Assembly (NCBI RefSeq): GCF_021155765.1
Contig: NC_060118.1
Coordinates: forward strand, 5,704,001-5,768,000
Length of the DNA: 64,000 nucleotides
Source: Diprion similis
Lineage: Eukaryota > Arthropoda > Insecta > Hymenoptera > Diprionidae
Direction: 5' to 3'
Below the pieces are notes generated by a model. The model ran no database searches, was not told where the DNA came from, and worked only from the letters and a program-made list of their open reading frames with translations. Position 1 is the first letter of the stretch. Every line of letters begins with the position of its first letter. Both the position numbers and the translations under genes were made by a program. Shown here one piece after another: positions 60,958 to 64,000 of the stretch.

Positions 60958-61129
60958 AATCAGTTTTATCACATCTGTCTAAATCTGTTTTATCACTGCT
61001 TTTGTTCGAATCTGTTTTATCACATTTGTTTGAATCTGTTTTATCACTACTTTTGTTCGAATCTGTTTTATCACTACTTTTGTTCGAATCTGTATTATCA
61101 CTACTTTTGTTCGAATCTGTTTTATCACC
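60958..61129. repeat. Minisatellite with 24- and 27-bp units
   Basis: About six and a half units of AATCTGTTTTATCACTACTTTTGTTCG (27 bp) and a 24-bp version lacking three bases. All length changes are multiples of 3, so the minus strand stays open and would encode a DKTDSNKSS repeat. Confidence 0.9.
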
Positions 61130-62734
61130 TGACGTCATGAATGCAGTTAATATATGAAACTGCAGGGAAAGTTCTTTCCGTCGATAAGAAGGGTGAAAAA
61201 AGCATTGGACTAAACTATAACCGCCTCGCTAGCCGCTTAACATGACTTCATTTCGCTCGCTGCAGCTCTCGGCCATAGACACCGTTTACACTGTTAATCT
61301 TGACTGTTAGAAAGTCGGCGACCTTGTAGCGAAGATTTTGTGCTGTAGGACTATCACCTCGAGACTCTGATTATATACACTCCATCACAGGTACTCTTTA
61401 TACGCAAGCTCCTGGACTAGTGGCATTTTTTTCCTCTCGTTCTAATTTTTTAAACTCAATCTTTGACGAGTTACATATTCCGAGAATGAGAGGAAATTGC
61501 ACACTACCGAACACTGGTATTATATTGCATATACTGGGTGAGACATATTTGAATTATTGCAAAAGAGTTTATAAGTCGTCAAGGTAACCGAGAAAGTCCT
61601 AAGAATGGGTATTTTTCACGTGAAAAAAGATCCTTCTTTATCGAATCACAATTTTCCAATAAAAAATATCACACTAATGAGTGTTTTCAAAATTTACAGA
61701 AAAATCATTCGAACACGTAATATAATTCATCAGAAATAAGAAAAATTATTAGTTGTTGTGAGGTATAGATGACCCGAAATTTTGAAAAAAATACTCCAAA
61801 TTTTGAAAAAAGGGCAAATAAATAAATAAGTCAGCTGAAAATGGCGACAAAAAGCAAAAATTTGACTATTCAATTTTTTGAAAATTTTTGAAAATTTTCG
61901 GAAAAATGTGGAGAGTTTCACCTTCACAATTGATCCCCAAAAATTTGTGTCAGTGATAAAAAGATTTGAAAAAAAAGTACCGAGCGATAACCTTAATATG
62001 TAATGCTTGAATTGTATTAATGATTGATTGCAATTAAGCCTTTGAAAAAAAGTGTCGCCACCGGTGGGCGGGAACCTCGTATTCGAGCATCAATTATGTA
62101 ATCATGAAATAGTTAGCAGGAAGCTGGGTATTTCGTATTTGCTAAAACATTTAGGGCGTTTTTTTCATACCAGCATGGCCTTGTAGTCTACGAGGACACT
62201 TTTACTACACTCGAATCGATTATCGACTATAAGACCGTCTCGGAAACTGATCAATTTCTTTATCGTAAATTTCCATTACGGCGTTTGGAGCAAGATGATT
62301 GTTTTTTAAGGACATGTGAGATTTCTTTTTTATCGACCAAGTATAGTCTCATTCCAACTTTTCGTTACCATTAACAAACTGATGAATGGATCTTTTTCAT
62401 TCCAACAAAATATTCCTCTTTCATAATAGAATTCGTAACTTTCATTGATATCCGACAAGTTGTTGAAAAAAAATTTTAATTTTCTATATGCCTGATATTT
62501 TCGCGATTCCTAGATTTATTGGTCAATGAAATGTGTACGTGGTCGAAAGACTTTTCATCATTCTGGAAATAATGAGAAATAAAATGAAGCCTCGTAAGAC
62601 CATTTTCATGCAATATCAAACTTTTATCGCAATTTTTCAAATTTTCACAAATTGTCCAAACTCGAAAACAAAAGAGCAATACCCTGCTGAAATTAGACCA
62701 AATTCCATACACTAATTTATCAATGGTAGTAAAA

Positions 62735-62790
62735 AATAAGAATCTACCGACTCGGTCGGTAACAAAGGACCGTCACATACCCTTAAGGGA
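62735..62790. repeat. Collapsed relative of the 53982-54140 inverted-repeat element
   Basis: CTACCGACTCGGTCGGTAAC joins two element ends head to head, and about 20 bp further CACATACCCTTAAGGGAT matches the right end (CACATGACCTTAAGGATAA) of the element at 53982-54140. Confidence 0.4.
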
Positions 62791-63092
62791 TGAATATCGT
62801 CCCACATAATTTAAATAGCTGTATAACGTGTTACATAATAAATATAGCACTGTCTAGAGTTTCGTTCAATGCGTAAATTTGCAAGCATCGAAAAAATAAG
62901 TATAAATGTGATTCATCTCGCGAGGAAGTCGTTATAGGTATATCACATACATATATAAGATACGTATAATAATAAAATCGGTGACCCGGCATTATGTGCA
63001 CAGTGCAAAGAGAATAGGTCAACTCCCGCCAATGAATGAAATGCTCATGCACATAGGGTATGACAAATTTCTTACTTTACGTACTTAGAGTA

Positions 63093-63104
63093 CGCGCATG
63101 CGTA
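63093..63104. promoter_or_regulatory. NRF-1-like site
   Basis: CGCGCATGCGTA differs from the NRF-1 consensus at one core base and is followed by GCCATATTG. It could mark a promoter near 63.1 kb; no transcript evidence is visible. Confidence 0.25.
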
Positions 63105-63130
63105 CGTCAACGCCATATTGAATTTTAACA

Positions 63131-63229
63131 ATGGATATTACCAGAAAAGTCGGACATATATTTAAAGACTCCAGTTTCTTCTCCCGAGACACCGACGTGT
63201 CTCAACTTTCCAAACTTCCAAGGATATAA
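63131..63229 (+). CDS. Possible 32-codon small ORF
   Basis: AACAATGG gives a good start context right after the NRF-1-like site. The peptide begins MDITRKVGHIFKDSSFF and ends at TAA. It could be a small protein, a leader ORF or chance. Confidence 0.12.
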   Translation: MDITRKVGHIFKDSSFFSRDTDVSQLSKLPRI

Positions 63230-63395
63230 CCTCATGTGTGCAATTTTACATATTATTATCAGTATTTCGCTTGGAAACAATATGCACGTAAAAATCTTGT
63301 AGATGTGAATGTATACCTACCCCATCTCTTAAATTCAATTGCAAAAGATCGCCTTCGGAATTCGAAATCTTGACGTAATTCAAATAACGTGAGAT

Positions 63396-63408
63396 GGGGG
63401 GGGGGGGG
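63396..63408. repeat. Poly-G run, 13 bases
   Basis: Thirteen consecutive G followed by AA; such runs are length-unstable and prone to sequencing error. Confidence 0.9.
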
Positions 63409-64000
63409 AAGTCATTTTTTTTTTATTTGTTACACTTCTCCAGAAAGTTTTCCGTTAAACAAAATCCGTGGCTCTAACGGTTCACCGTTTCTATACCTCG
63501 AAAATGAATTTTGTGTAAAATTTAATTTTCGAACGTATTTAGTGACTAAACAGTCAACTTCATGGTAAAAATTGAAAATTACACTTTTGTATAGAATCAA
63601 TTGCTAATGGAATGGCAGAATTTCTTATCTGACTCAGTTTGGAGATTCGATTTGTAAATAAAATTGTACTGAAATCTCTCAATCGACTTATTGCGTTTAA
63701 AAATTTTTTTACCATCCTGATTCTTTTACCTACATAACTCTCAATAAACATATGAATGAAACATTTCACATCATGCTGCATGCAGCAGCACGTTTGCTAT
63801 TTCAAATACCTGATACAACTTCAAATTCGGCACAATATTTCTTCTGAATATGTATATATATATACGTATATTACACATACCTATATACACTTACGAATGT
63901 CGCATATAGATATTATATGTAACGTGTCTTCCACACAATGCCACGCGTCCGATTTGAATCAGAATTGTAAAAGTTGGGTCGTCGATGCAGGAGGCAAGCA

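Larger units (their letters stand above)
54527..64000. other. 5' flank and upstream introns of HMGCR; no convincing gene
   Basis: The HMGCR promoter and one or more leader exons should lie here. Apart from the repeats and weak candidates listed separately, I see no coding exon of a known family. A stretch at about 61200-61340 is GC-richer than its surroundings and could be regulatory. Confidence 0.5.

Overview
The window is nuclear DNA from an animal and reads as an insect. It has spliced genes with GT-AG introns, AT-rich spacers, an insect-type HMG-CoA reductase and decayed DNA transposons. A hymenopteran is my best guess, from the feel of the HMG-CoA reductase sequence, but I cannot prove the order from sequence alone.

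Layout. At 2.6-8.8 kb (+) lies a six-exon gene of 1500 codons. A 3.66-kb first coding exon encodes a long charged, disordered and probably nuclear region, and five small exons encode an enoyl-CoA hydratase/isomerase fold of the ECI2/CDYL type. At 11.9-17.2 kb two single-exon paralogous genes face each other tail to tail. They encode secreted proteins of about 470 residues with 11 matching cysteines, and I do not recognise the family. From about 17.7 to 36.0 kb runs an 18-kb satellite array with a period of about 311 bp (roughly 59 units). Its core is homogenised from two monomer types, and both edges carry an older variant. At 37.6-39.5 kb (+) is a complete five-exon XPA gene (nucleotide excision repair, 276 aa). 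From 42.1 to 54.5 kb (-) is a complete HMG-CoA reductase gene with eight coding exons (918 aa), including a short last exon about 2 kb from the catalytic exon. The intron before that last exon holds a decayed hAT-like transposon. From 54.5 to 64.0 kb I find no convincing gene, only 5' flank of HMG-CoA reductase, simple repeats, a 24/27-bp minisatellite and small inverted-repeat elements.

The genes do not form a pathway. XPA works in DNA repair, HMG-CoA reductase in the mevalonate route (juvenile hormone and isoprenoids in insects), and the first gene may be a chromatin or acyl-CoA protein. The most unusual parts are the satellite with its internal organisation, the unassigned secreted pair, the chromodomain-less long ECH protein, and a 5'-leader inverted repeat whose arms differ mainly at third codon positions.
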